Positions 1-6,270 of a stretch of DNA of 8,819 bases are shown in pieces. The notes under the pieces are model-generated. The model made no database searches and had not been told where the DNA came from. It saw nothing but the letters and a program-made list of their open reading frames with translations. The stretch's first letter is position 1. Every line of letters starts with the position of its first letter. Source of the DNA: Candidatus Kapaibacterium sp. (GTDB lineage: Bacteria > Bacteroidota > Ignavibacteria > Kapaibacteriales > UBA2268); the NCBI GenBank assembly GCA_938038165.1, contig CALHRB010000108.1, positions 1-8,819 on the forward strand. Reading direction: 5' to 3'. Position numbers and translations under genes: made by a program.

Positions 1-639
1 CTCAACTTTTAATTTCAGGAATTTTTCAGTTGCTAAATTTAACTTCTGCGAAATATCATCAGCATCATCATTATCTATAACATTATTAACCAATAAGGCT
101 ATTTTCCGGATATTAACATATTTTCTAAAAATCTTTATTAAGCCATAAGCATCGAGCAAAGAAGTCGGTTCATCATTAATTACAATTAATATTATGTCAG
201 ATATTCTGCAAAATTCAAAAAGCTCCTGGTAAGCACCTGAAAGGGTATCAATAATGATATAATCAAATTTGTTATCCGATATTATTTTTTCGAGTAAACT
301 TCTGAGGATGTCAGCAGAATAGTTTTCCATTTCGCCTGTGGCTGGTCTTTCAGCTAAAATATAAAGATTATCCTGTATTTTATAAACAGCCTCGTTGTAA
401 TCTAATTGAGAATGAATAATATCAAATAATCTAAGGTTTGGCTCTATTCCACATATCAGATGCTGATTTGGATAATTTAAATTTCCATCAAAAATCAACA
501 CATTACTTTCTTTTTCGCTTAGTGAATAAGCTAAGTTCGAGGCAACAATACTTTTGCCAACCCCACCTTTGCCACTACAAACAGTAATAACATAAGTATT
601 ACCTGAGGTACCTGAATTATTATCATTTTTATTTAGCAT
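1..639 (-). CDS. flhG: FlhG (MinD-like ATPase, flagellar number regulator), C-terminus cut by window edge
   Basis: ParA/MinD-type ATPase that, with FlhF, limits flagellar number and acts at the membrane in its ATP-bound dimer. I read 213 codons from the ATG at 637-639 to the window edge; relatives are roughly 270-300 residues, so about a quarter is missing. Visible: deviant Walker A CSGKGGVGKS at residues 21-30 (signature Lys24, catalytic-loop Lys29), FDGN at 50-53 where the family usually has DAD, a Walker B-like IIIDT at 128-132, and EPTSLLDAYGLIK at 157-169, very typical of FlhG (EPTSxxDAYAxIK). The ATG is preceded by AGGA (642-645 on the opposite strand), and an in-frame TAG three codons upstream excludes a longer N-terminus. 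Only about 15 residues precede the first beta strand, so the FlhF-activating DQAxxLR helix of many FlhG proteins is absent. The gene lies 9 bases after flhF, surely cotranscribed. A generic MinD-like protein is the alternative, but the neighbour and the EPTS motif favour FlhG. Confidence 0.88.
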   Translation of the reverse strand, partial: MLNKNDNNSGTSGNTYVITVCSGKGGVGKSIVASNLAYSLSEKESNVLIFDGNLNYPNQHLICGIEPNLRLFDIIHSQLDYNEAVYKIQDNLYILAERPATGEMENYSADILRSLLEKIISDNKFDYIIIDTLSGAYQELFEFCRISDIILIVINDEPTSLLDAYGLIKIFRKYVNIRKIALLVNNVIDNDDADDISQKLNLATEKFLKLKVE

Positions 640-648
640 ATTCCTGTT

Positions 649-1800
649 CTATGGTAGTGCAAATTGTTTTAAATATTTCAAGTTAGCAGGCTCGATGTCC
701 TCCGGAACTCTTGAACCGTTAGTGAAATACGAAACAGGCAATGAAACCTCGCTCAATACTTCAATAACATTACCTAATGCAGCTGATTCATCCAGTTTAG
801 TGAGTATGATTCCGCTTGGGTTCAAAGTTGAATATTCTTGAATTATTTGTCTGAATGTTGCTTTTCCAACATTACATGATTGAACTAAAAATCTAAAATG
901 CTCTCCTATTATATCCAGAGTTCTTTTCAAATCATTAATTGAATCTTTATCTTGTTGACTGCATCCAGTTGTATCAATAAAAATAAAATCCTTTGCTTTA
1001 TAATCTTCAAGAGCTATGGCTAAATCCTCAGGTGAAAAAATTGCATAGTGAGGAATAGAAGCAATTGAAGAATATGTTTGCAATTGCTCAATAGCTCCAA
1101 CTTTATTGACATCAGTTGATAAAATAACAGAATCTGCATTAAATATTATCTTGAATAAAATTGCTAACTTAATCAGAGTTGTTGTTTTCCCTCCACCGGT
1201 CGTCCCAAAAAATGATATAATAGTGCATTTATCTGACTTATTAATCGAAGGAAGAATTTTTAAGTTCCCGAGTATTAAGTCTTTGGTCAATTCTTTGAGA
1301 TTTTTTATATCAACCTCTTTGGGTTCTATTGATGAGTTATTTATGTATAAATCTGCAAGTTCATCAATAATTTTGTAAGCAAAATCTTCACTATATTCAA
1401 ACTTCAATAATTCTTTGAAAATCGTTTTTAAAGCTTCATTTTCATAGTTATTGAACTTGTATTTGACTCTATGAGATAAATCTTTTAAAAGCTGTTTGAT
1501 TTCAAAAATTTGATTTTTTAGCCCATCAGAATAATTAATTTGTTCAGTTACATAATCTTCGCCGAACTTTAAACCATTGTTATTGTTTTTACCATTATTA
1601 CTTTGAGTTGTATTTATTTCATGTGTTACTTTAGAGATGGTTTCATCTATTGCAGCGATAATTTCAATTCTATTTTCTCTACTGTCTGATTTCGATTCAA
1701 TATTCCTTGTTGACAGGATTACAGCATCCTCCCCAAGCTCTTTTGTGATTATTTGCATACCTTCTTGAATCGATGAAACCAGAACTTTTTTTATTTTCAT
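649..1800 (-). CDS. flhF: FlhF, SRP-type GTPase for flagellar placement
   Basis: FlhF is the third SRP-family GTPase (with Ffh and FtsY) and sets the site of flagellar assembly at the membrane. The 383 residues show the family order. An N-terminal B domain opens with MKIKKVLVSS and ELGEDAVILSTR (21-32). An Asn-rich linker spans about 63-76, then a helical N domain about 93-185, then the G domain. G1 is GTTGGGKTTT (199-208; usual GPTGVGKTTT). The segment DVNKVGAIEQL (230-240) matches the family DTYRxGAxEQL. G3 is DTTGCS (276-281; usual DTAGRS), so the conserved Arg is a Cys. G4 is TKLDE (334-338), and NGSRVPEDI (361-369) is the family closing motif. The ATG at 1798-1800 fits the family start; no strong Shine-Dalgarno is visible. 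Upstream is a 360-base gap rather than flhA, so flhF probably opens its own flhF-flhG transcript. Identity is secure; normal GTPase activity is less so because of the G3 change. Confidence 0.95.
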   Translation of the reverse strand: MKIKKVLVSSIQEGMQIITKELGEDAVILSTRNIESKSDSRENRIEIIAAIDETISKVTHEINTTQSNNGKNNNNGLKFGEDYVTEQINYSDGLKNQIFEIKQLLKDLSHRVKYKFNNYENEALKTIFKELLKFEYSEDFAYKIIDELADLYINNSSIEPKEVDIKNLKELTKDLILGNLKILPSINKSDKCTIISFFGTTGGGKTTTLIKLAILFKIIFNADSVILSTDVNKVGAIEQLQTYSSIASIPHYAIFSPEDLAIALEDYKAKDFIFIDTTGCSQQDKDSINDLKRTLDIIGEHFRFLVQSCNVGKATFRQIIQEYSTLNPSGIILTKLDESAALGNVIEVLSEVSLPVSYFTNGSRVPEDIEPANLKYLKQFALP

Positions 1801-1859
1801 AAAATCTTTATCAATTACATATCAAAATTCATAATGATAATGTTCATCAAAAATGAGTA

Positions 1860-1875
1860 TGTAAAAATTGTGCCA
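1860..1875 (-). promoter_or_regulatory. Possible sigma-54 promoter of flhF-flhG
   Basis: On the minus strand TGGCAC, five bases, then TTACA matches the sigma-54 pattern TGGCAC-N5-TTGCA except for the G of the -12 GC. The -24 half is perfect and the spacing is correct. The predicted start would be near 1849, giving a leader of about 50 bases before the flhF ATG. Sigma-54 control of flagellar genes is common in bacteria. A competing TAATTTTG element (TAnnTTTG type) lies just upstream at 1892-1899 but has no good -33 partner. No sigma-54 gene is in the window, so this rests on the match and the context. Confidence 0.35.
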
Positions 1876-2095
1876 TAGTAATGAATTTCTTCAAAATTAT
1901 GATATCAAAGAGCTAAACATGTTTTTTGCAAAAGGTTTATAATTTTTTTCAAAAAATCAGGTTTGATTTTATAACACTTGAAAAATTGTATTTTTCATTC
2001 TGAGAAAATGAATCGGCTTAATAATCTTCAAACAAAGATGTTGGCTAATATTGACCTAAAGAATTATTGCTTTTTCTTAAAATAAAATAAACAAT

Positions 2096-2129
2096 TTTAG
2101 AAGTATTTTTAAGAAATTTTGTAGTTTTG
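2096..2129 (+). promoter_or_regulatory. Possible Bacteroidota-type promoter of the transketolase cluster
   Basis: TAGTTTTG at 2122-2129 fits the Bacteroidota -7 element TAnnTTTG. TTTA at 2096-2099, 22 bases upstream, is a one-mismatch version of the -33 TTTG at a slightly long spacing. A transcript would start near 2136, about 25 bases before the GTG start at 2161. The -7 match is exact, but such motifs arise readily in AT-rich DNA. Confidence 0.35.
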
Positions 2130-2160
2130 AAATGTTTATACAATAAAGTTTGATAGAAAA

Positions 2161-3033
2161 GTGATTGTAGAATTTGACGATTTAACTTTCGACAATAGAC
2201 CAAGGAAAGCTGAAGAATTCGCAGAGATTGCTTTAAAAATCAGAAGAGACATAATAAAAAGTCTTGTCCTTGCAAAATCAGGTCACTCTGGCGGTCCTCT
2301 CGGAATCACAGATGTGATGACAGTTCTTTATTTTGGTGGTTTTATGCATTACGACCCAAAAGAGCCTAAGTGGGAGAGACGTGATAGATTTGTTCTCAGC
2401 GCCGGTCACCTTTGCCCTGTCCTTTATTCAGTATTAGCACGAGCTGGTTTTTTCCCTGTAGAAGAATTAAAAACTTTAAGAAAATATGGTTCAAGATTAC
2501 AAGGTCATCCTGGAATTGATATGAATTTGCCCGGACTTGAAGCAAGCACTGGATCTTTGGGACAAGGGATTTCAATTGCTGTTGGGATGGCTCTAAGCGA
2601 TAAATATCTTGACAAAAATGACAGAAAGGTCTTTACTTTAACCGGAGATGGAGAGATTCAGGAGGGATCAGTATGGGAAGCAGCTATGTCTGCTGGTAAT
2701 TTTAAACTCAATAATCTTTGTGTTATTGTTGATAACAACGATTGTCAAATTGATGGTCGAGTTCATGAAGTAATGAGCATATACCCAATTGACAAAAAAT
2801 TCGAAGCTTTCAATTTTGACGTTATTAACATTGATGGGCATGATTTTTCTGAAATTATTGATGCTTTCAATCAGTTTAATATGAATTCTAAAAATCAAAC
2901 AGGTAAACCAACCGCTATTATTGCAAAAACTTTTATGGGCAAGGGTGTGTCTTTTATGGAAGACAAATATGAATGGCATGGCATACCACCTAACGAAGAG
3001 CAAGCAATTCAAGCTTTGAAAGAATTGGTTTAA
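2161..3033 (+). CDS. Transketolase, N-terminal (TPP-binding) subunit
   Basis: Half of a split transketolase, the thiamine-diphosphate enzyme that moves two-carbon ketol units between sugar phosphates in the cytoplasm. The 290 residues correspond to the PP domain of full-length enzymes. Seen: SGHSGGPLG (40-48, His42), AGHLCPVLY (81-89, His83), GHPG (115-118), STGSLGQG (129-136), the TPP/magnesium motif GDG (162-164) running to NN (192-193), and WHG (272-274, His273). These are the expected active-site positions. The start is a GTG with no clear Shine-Dalgarno. A stop lies 11 codons upstream in frame and the next in-frame ATG is at codon 53, inside the domain, so GTG is the best choice. The C-terminal half is encoded 631 bases later, after a lipoprotein gene. 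Split transketolases with adjacent halves are well known in archaea and many bacteria. A 1-deoxyxylulose-5-phosphate synthase is less likely because that enzyme is a single chain with different motifs. Confidence 0.93.
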   Translation: MIVEFDDLTFDNRPRKAEEFAEIALKIRRDIIKSLVLAKSGHSGGPLGITDVMTVLYFGGFMHYDPKEPKWERRDRFVLSAGHLCPVLYSVLARAGFFPVEELKTLRKYGSRLQGHPGIDMNLPGLEASTGSLGQGISIAVGMALSDKYLDKNDRKVFTLTGDGEIQEGSVWEAAMSAGNFKLNNLCVIVDNNDCQIDGRVHEVMSIYPIDKKFEAFNFDVINIDGHDFSEIIDAFNQFNMNSKNQTGKPTAIIAKTFMGKGVSFMEDKYEWHGIPPNEEQAIQALKELV

Positions 3034-3052
3034 TATTTTTTTATTTTAAATT

Positions 3053-3661
3053 ATGAATAGTATAAAAATCCAAATATTTTTTTTGATAATCTCCTTATTT
3101 GTTTCCTGCAATGATGACCACAAACAAGAACCTAATCAGAACAAGATCGACTCGTCAACCGTTCAAAAAATGAATAACAATGCAGATAAACAAAACAACT
3201 CAAATAATCCAAGTATAAATTTTATCGAACCTGAAAAATTAGCTGAGTTTCTTCCTGTTTCTATTCCGAAATCTGAAAAATATCCATCAAACAGCGGCTT
3301 TCAAATCTGGAATGACAAGAAAATTTCCTCAGCCTCTTCTGAATACGTTTTTAAACCAGGCGGAATTGTTTTTATTATTAATGATTATGGAACTTATAAT
3401 AATATACCCGAGGACGATTTGATCTTCATCAAAAAATATAGCGATCAACCAATTGAAAATATACAGAAACTAATTTTACCAGATGGTTTTGGTTACCAAA
3501 AATGGGATGAAGTAACTGAAACTGGTCTTTTCGAAGCTTTATTATTCAATAGAATTATTATCAGAATAGAGGGAATTAAATTACCAGAAAAATATCGAAA
3601 TCTGTCAGATTTTTATTATTTAATGAACATAAAAGATTTAAAAAAAGAAATTTATAAATAA
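3053..3661 (+). CDS. Lipoprotein of unknown function, between the transketolase halves
   Basis: I do not recognise the family. The 202-residue product begins with a short basic/hydrophobic signal (1-18) ending in a lipobox-like LFVSC, so Cys19 should be lipidated. A hydrophilic Asn/Gln/Lys/Asp-rich linker (20-55) follows, then one compact domain (about 56-200). Visible landmarks in the domain are FLPVSIP (66-72), SSASSEYVF (92-100), a hydrophobic strand GGIVFIINDYG (103-113), GYQKWDE (147-153), and FNRIIIRIEG (165-174) before a C-terminal helix. The alternating strands suggest a small alpha/beta fold exposed to the periplasm or surface. It starts 19 bases after one transketolase subunit and ends 3 bases before the other, so all three should be on one transcript and translation may be coupled. 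Base use is as AT-rich as the neighbours, with no sign of recent transfer. Any link with sugar metabolism is unproven; the position may be historical. Confidence 0.85.
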   Translation: MNSIKIQIFFLIISLFVSCNDDHKQEPNQNKIDSSTVQKMNNNADKQNNSNNPSINFIEPEKLAEFLPVSIPKSEKYPSNSGFQIWNDKKISSASSEYVFKPGGIVFIINDYGTYNNIPEDDLIFIKKYSDQPIENIQKLILPDGFGYQKWDEVTETGLFEALLFNRIIIRIEGIKLPEKYRNLSDFYYLMNIKDLKKEIYK

Positions 3662-3664
3662 ATT

Positions 3665-4684
3665 ATGAACATGCTTGGATACGAGCTATTAGGAAAAAAA
3701 CCGACGAGACACGGTTTTGGAAAAGGTTTAGTAGAACTTGGTGAACGATATGACAATGTTGTTGTACTCGGTGGCGATATAACAGGGTCGGTTATGACAT
3801 CTTTCTTTAAAGAAAGATTTCCCGAAAGATTTTTTTCAATAGGAGTTGCAGAACAAAATGCTACTACAATTGCTGTTGGATTGGCTTTATCGGGTAAAAT
3901 CCCTTTTTTTTCCAGTTATAGTGCTTTTGCTGCTTTCAGAAATGCAGACCAGTTAAGAATTTCAGTATGTTATAACAATGTTAATGTTAAAATTGGTGGT
4001 GGTCATTCTGGAATTACAGTAGGACCTGACGGGGCAACCCATCAATCACTTGAGGAATTGTCATTTTTGAGAACTTTACCTAATATGACCTTAATTGTTC
4101 CCTGTGATTATCAAGAAGCAAGAAAAGCAACAATTGCCGCAGGTGAAATGATTGGACCTGCCTATATTCGTTTTGGAAGGTCTGCGGTCCCAATGTTCAC
4201 AACAGAAGATACCTCCTTCGAAATCGGCAAAGCACAGATGCTTGTTGATGGAAACGAAGTAGCGATAATTGCAACAGGTTTACTTGTTTGGGAAGCTTTA
4301 ACTGCAGCTGATGAATTACAAAAACGCAAGGGAATTAAGGCAAAGGTTATTAATTGCTCAACAATTAAACCCATTGATGTTAAAACAATAACTGATGCAG
4401 CTATTGAATGTGGCTGTATTGTTACTGCTGAAGAACATCAGGTTCATGGTGGCTTAGGCGGAGCCATCGCCGAAGTTGTTACCAAAAATTACCCTGTCCC
4501 GATTGAGTTTGTTGGTGTTAAAGACAGTTTTGGCGGTAGTGGTGAACCTGAAGAATTGATGGAAAAATTTGGCTTAACCTGGAAGGAAATTTACTCTTCA
4601 GCTTTGAAAGCCATTGAACGCAGGGATAAAGGATTCATTGGCTACAGAAAAATCAAACAAGTTGAAAATTTTATTGATATTTAA
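3665..4684 (+). CDS. Transketolase, C-terminal (pyrimidine-binding and C-terminal domain) subunit
   Basis: Second half of the split transketolase, supplying the Pyr domain and the C-terminal domain. In 339 residues I see LGGDITGS (35-42), FFSIGVAEQNA (56-66) with the catalytic Glu63 that contacts the TPP aminopyrimidine, SSYSAFAAFR (83-92), GGGHSGITVGPDGATHQS (111-128), IRFGR (168-172), and the C-terminal domain with EEHQVHGGLGGAIAE (256-270). With the 290-residue partner the total is 629, matching a one-chain transketolase. The ATG lies 3 bases after the lipoprotein stop; a second ATG two codons on (3671) is an equal alternative. No strong Shine-Dalgarno is seen, which fits Bacteroidota-type initiation or coupling to the upstream gene. 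The subunit cannot act alone because it lacks the TPP pyrophosphate site. A pyruvate dehydrogenase E1-beta or DXS fragment is less likely given the partner half. Confidence 0.93.
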   Translation: MNMLGYELLGKKPTRHGFGKGLVELGERYDNVVVLGGDITGSVMTSFFKERFPERFFSIGVAEQNATTIAVGLALSGKIPFFSSYSAFAAFRNADQLRISVCYNNVNVKIGGGHSGITVGPDGATHQSLEELSFLRTLPNMTLIVPCDYQEARKATIAAGEMIGPAYIRFGRSAVPMFTTEDTSFEIGKAQMLVDGNEVAIIATGLLVWEALTAADELQKRKGIKAKVINCSTIKPIDVKTITDAAIECGCIVTAEEHQVHGGLGGAIAEVVTKNYPVPIEFVGVKDSFGGSGEPEELMEKFGLTWKEIYSSALKAIERRDKGFIGYRKIKQVENFIDI

Positions 4685-4700
4685 TTTTCTTAGTATAAAA

Positions 4701-5654
4701 TTGATTATTTTAGGAACTATTAGTCTCTTTTTTATCGGGGGTTTATTTCTTTATCTCGGTGCTGAAGGATTGGTTCGAGGAACTGTTTCTTTGGCTCTGA
4801 GAGTCGGTTTCAAACCACTAATTGCAGGGGTTGTTTTTTTTACTCTTGGAGCTGCTTCACCTGAATTGTTTGTCTCTTTCATAACTGCTGCAAACTCAGA
4901 TTTCGATTTAGCATTGGGAAACATTGTTGGCTCAGTCATAATGAATATTGGGCTAATTCTTGGCTTAAGTGCCTTGATCAAACCTTTAAAGCTTAATGCA
5001 CACCTAATTAAATTTTACATATTTATTTTGATTTTAGTTTCAATTTTAATAATAGCTCTTTTCAGCGACAAAGAACTTTCAAGTATTGATGGTATTATTC
5101 TGCTTACTGTTTTTACATTTTACACCTTTTTATTAGTCAAATTTTCAAAGGACGAACAGCGAGAAGTTGTAAAAGAATATATAGTAAAATACTCATCCTT
5201 GAGGAAGAAAAATGTTTTAAGCATAATCTTCCTAATTGGTTCAATAGTTCTTTTAGCTATTGGCTCAAATATATTTATTTTTTCTATCAAAATAATTGGT
5301 AAAAGCTTTCTAATTCCTGACTATATTTTGTCATTGACCGCCATTGCTTTCATTTGTTCAATTCCCGAATTAGTAATAGCAATAGTATCTGCTATAAGAG
5401 GACAAGGTGATATTTCAATTGGAAATGTTTTTAGTACAAGCATATTTAACTTACTATTTGTTTTGGGATTGATTTCAATTTTTTATCCAATTAAAATGAT
5501 TGGTATAACCAATATTGACCTTTATGTTCTGATGGGTATGCCGGTTTTATTTTTACCACTTGCCCGAACAGGTTATTATGTAAATCGTTTCGAAGGCTTA
5601 CTTCTATTGATTGCATATTTAATCTATCTCTATTATTTATTTTTTTTAAGATAG
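4701..5654 (+). CDS. Sodium/calcium exchanger family (CaCA) membrane antiporter
   Basis: Inner-membrane cation/proton or cation/sodium antiporter of the CaCA superfamily (YrbG/NCX_Mj type). The 317 residues contain about ten hydrophobic helices in two inverted halves, joined by a charged loop (about 149-170). The alpha-1 repeat is GAASPELFVS (50-59) with GNIVGSVIMN (73-82); the alpha-2 repeat is ICSIPELVIA (218-227) with GNVFSTSIFN (241-250). The two acidic residues that bind ions in the family, Glu55 and Glu223, are kept, but the usual GTSLPE is altered in both halves, so the ion carried is uncertain. The open frame runs back into the end of the upstream gene (to a TTG at 4614). I prefer the TTG at 4701, since it begins the first helix just as relatives start and lies 16 bases after the upstream stop. 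No ATG occurs near the N-terminus. It is probably cotranscribed with the transketolase genes. Confidence 0.85.
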   Translation: MIILGTISLFFIGGLFLYLGAEGLVRGTVSLALRVGFKPLIAGVVFFTLGAASPELFVSFITAANSDFDLALGNIVGSVIMNIGLILGLSALIKPLKLNAHLIKFYIFILILVSILIIALFSDKELSSIDGIILLTVFTFYTFLLVKFSKDEQREVVKEYIVKYSSLRKKNVLSIIFLIGSIVLLAIGSNIFIFSIKIIGKSFLIPDYILSLTAIAFICSIPELVIAIVSAIRGQGDISIGNVFSTSIFNLLFVLGLISIFYPIKMIGITNIDLYVLMGMPVLFLPLARTGYYVNRFEGLLLLIAYLIYLYYLFFLR

Positions 5655-5706
5655 TGGTAGTGATTCTTATCAATAAATTGTTTTTAATCTGAAACAATCA
5701 CCACCA
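5655..5706. repeat. Nested inverted repeats after the exchanger gene
   Basis: Two overlapping inverted repeats lie directly after the exchanger stop. The outer pair is TGGTAGTGATT (5655-5665) and AATCACCACCA (5696-5706): 11 bases with one mismatch, which becomes a G-U pair in a minus-strand RNA. The inner pair is ATTGTTT (5677-5683) and AAACAAT (5692-5698), perfect over 7 bases with an eight-base loop. They share bases 5696-5698, so only one can form at a time. No T-run follows on the plus strand, so a classical intrinsic terminator is not well supported; an end-of-operon structure or a protein site is possible. Confidence 0.45.
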
Positions 5707-5773
5707 AATATTATAAACTATATGAATAAACAACACTATTTAGCTCTTGAATGCGTTAAAATTTTTTTATTAC

Positions 5774-5779
5774 TGGAAA
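5774..5779 (+). promoter_or_regulatory. Ribosome binding site deciding a TTG start
   Basis: GGAAAG lies seven bases before the TTG at 5787. It is one of the few Shine-Dalgarno-like sites in the window and supports TTG 5787 over the in-frame ATG at 5808, which would remove seven residues just before the first membrane helix. Confidence 0.45.
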
Positions 5780-5786
5780 GTAAATT

Positions 5787-6182
5787 TTGAATCCAGATAT
5801 ATTGTATATGGCATCTTCTGTAGGAGCTTTGCTTTCATTTATTTTAGCAATGTTCCAAATAATGCTTGTTCTTGGTTTCCCATTTGCAGAGGCTTCCTGG
5901 GGCGGAAAATATAAAGTATTACCCCAAAAATTACGAGTTGCAAGTATTTTTGCATCATTAATTTTGATATTTTTCGGATTTATATACCTATTTGCCTCTA
6001 ATATATTGCCCGAAATTATTCCGATGAGCACAACAAAAACCATAATGTGGGTGATCGTCGCTTTTTTACTTTTGAATATAATTGGCAATTTAGTTTCAAA
6101 AAGCAAATATGAAAAGTTTATTATGACCCCGATATCCCTTATTATGTTCATTTGTGGACTTGTTTTATCAATTTTTGGTTAA
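5787..6182 (+). CDS. Small four-helix membrane protein of unknown function
   Basis: I cannot name the family with certainty, though its pattern looks like that of widespread small bacterial membrane proteins. The 131 residues hold four hydrophobic segments at about 10-32, 50-72, 84-104 and 112-130. A short polar loop after helix one carries FPFAEASWGGKYKVLP (31-46) and QKLRVAS (47-53); the WGG, LP and LR residues stand out as a probable conserved signature. The start is taken as TTG 5787 because of the GGAAAG before it; ATG 5808 is the alternative. A 131-codon open frame also exists on the opposite strand over nearly the same bases, but it has no membrane or family pattern. It lies 132 bases after the exchanger and 88 before the hydrolase gene, so it may be a separate transcript. 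No function is assigned. Confidence 0.78.
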   Translation: MNPDILYMASSVGALLSFILAMFQIMLVLGFPFAEASWGGKYKVLPQKLRVASIFASLILIFFGFIYLFASNILPEIIPMSTTKTIMWVIVAFLLLNIIGNLVSKSKYEKFIMTPISLIMFICGLVLSIFG

Positions 6183-6186
6183 CTAA

Positions 6187-6255
6187 TCACTCTTTTTTAG
6201 TATCAACCTTTTCTTTAAACCATTTTTCATAAATTAAGTCAAATTGATATTTAAT
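6187..6255 (-). pseudogene. Possible 3' remnant of a lost minus-strand gene
   Basis: On the minus strand 22 codons run from a stop at 6256-6258 to a TGA at 6187-6189, with no start codon. They read like a natural charged C-terminus (QFDLIYEKWFKEKVDTKKE). The stretch ends five bases from the convergent four-helix gene. Short open frames on purine-rich strands occur by chance, so this is weak evidence. Confidence 0.2.
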
Positions 6256-6257
6256 TT

Positions 6258-6262
6258 AAGGA
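6258..6262 (+). promoter_or_regulatory. Ribosome binding site fixing the hydrolase start
   Basis: AAGGA, eight bases before the ATG at 6271, supports that start over an upstream TTG at 6244 in the same frame. Starting at 6271 also gives a clean signal peptide beginning Met-Arg. Confidence 0.6.
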
Positions 6263-6270
6263 TACTTCTT

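Larger units (their letters stand above)
1801..2160. other. 360-base divergent intergenic region
   Basis: No gene is visible here on either strand; stops are frequent in all frames. It separates flhF (leftward) from the split transketolase cluster (rightward) and so should hold both promoters. The sigma-54-like element (1860-1875) and the TAnnTTTG element (2122-2129) are listed separately. It also contains a short inverted repeat, TTCATT at 1994-1999 and AATGAA at 2007-2012, with a seven-base loop, and several A- and T-tracts (for example 1943-1956) that could bend the DNA. I see no riboswitch or small RNA that I can support. Confidence 0.6.

Noticed and set aside
1106..1378. 90-codon plus-strand frame inside flhF
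   Set aside because: It is antisense to the conserved G domain of flhF and is explained by that gene's codon pattern.
2012..2019. GCCGATTC on the minus strand, resembling the sigma-28 -10 element GCCGATAA
   Set aside because: No TAAA-like -35 lies 15 bases upstream, and the site is more than 200 bases from flhF.
2668..3012. 114-codon minus-strand frame inside the transketolase N subunit
   Set aside because: It lies wholly within a gene with firm active-site motifs and its product has no recognisable features.
4614..4700. N-terminal extension of the exchanger overlapping the end of the transketolase C subunit
   Set aside because: The extension is polar, unlike the family start, and would overlap the upstream gene by 71 bases. 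TTG 4701 gives a family-like first helix.
5756..6151. 131-codon open frame on the minus strand opposite the four-helix membrane protein gene
   Set aside because: It is a mirror of the plus-strand gene: no family pattern, no membrane or signal layout, and no ribosome site. The plus frame has a Shine-Dalgarno-like site and four regular helices.
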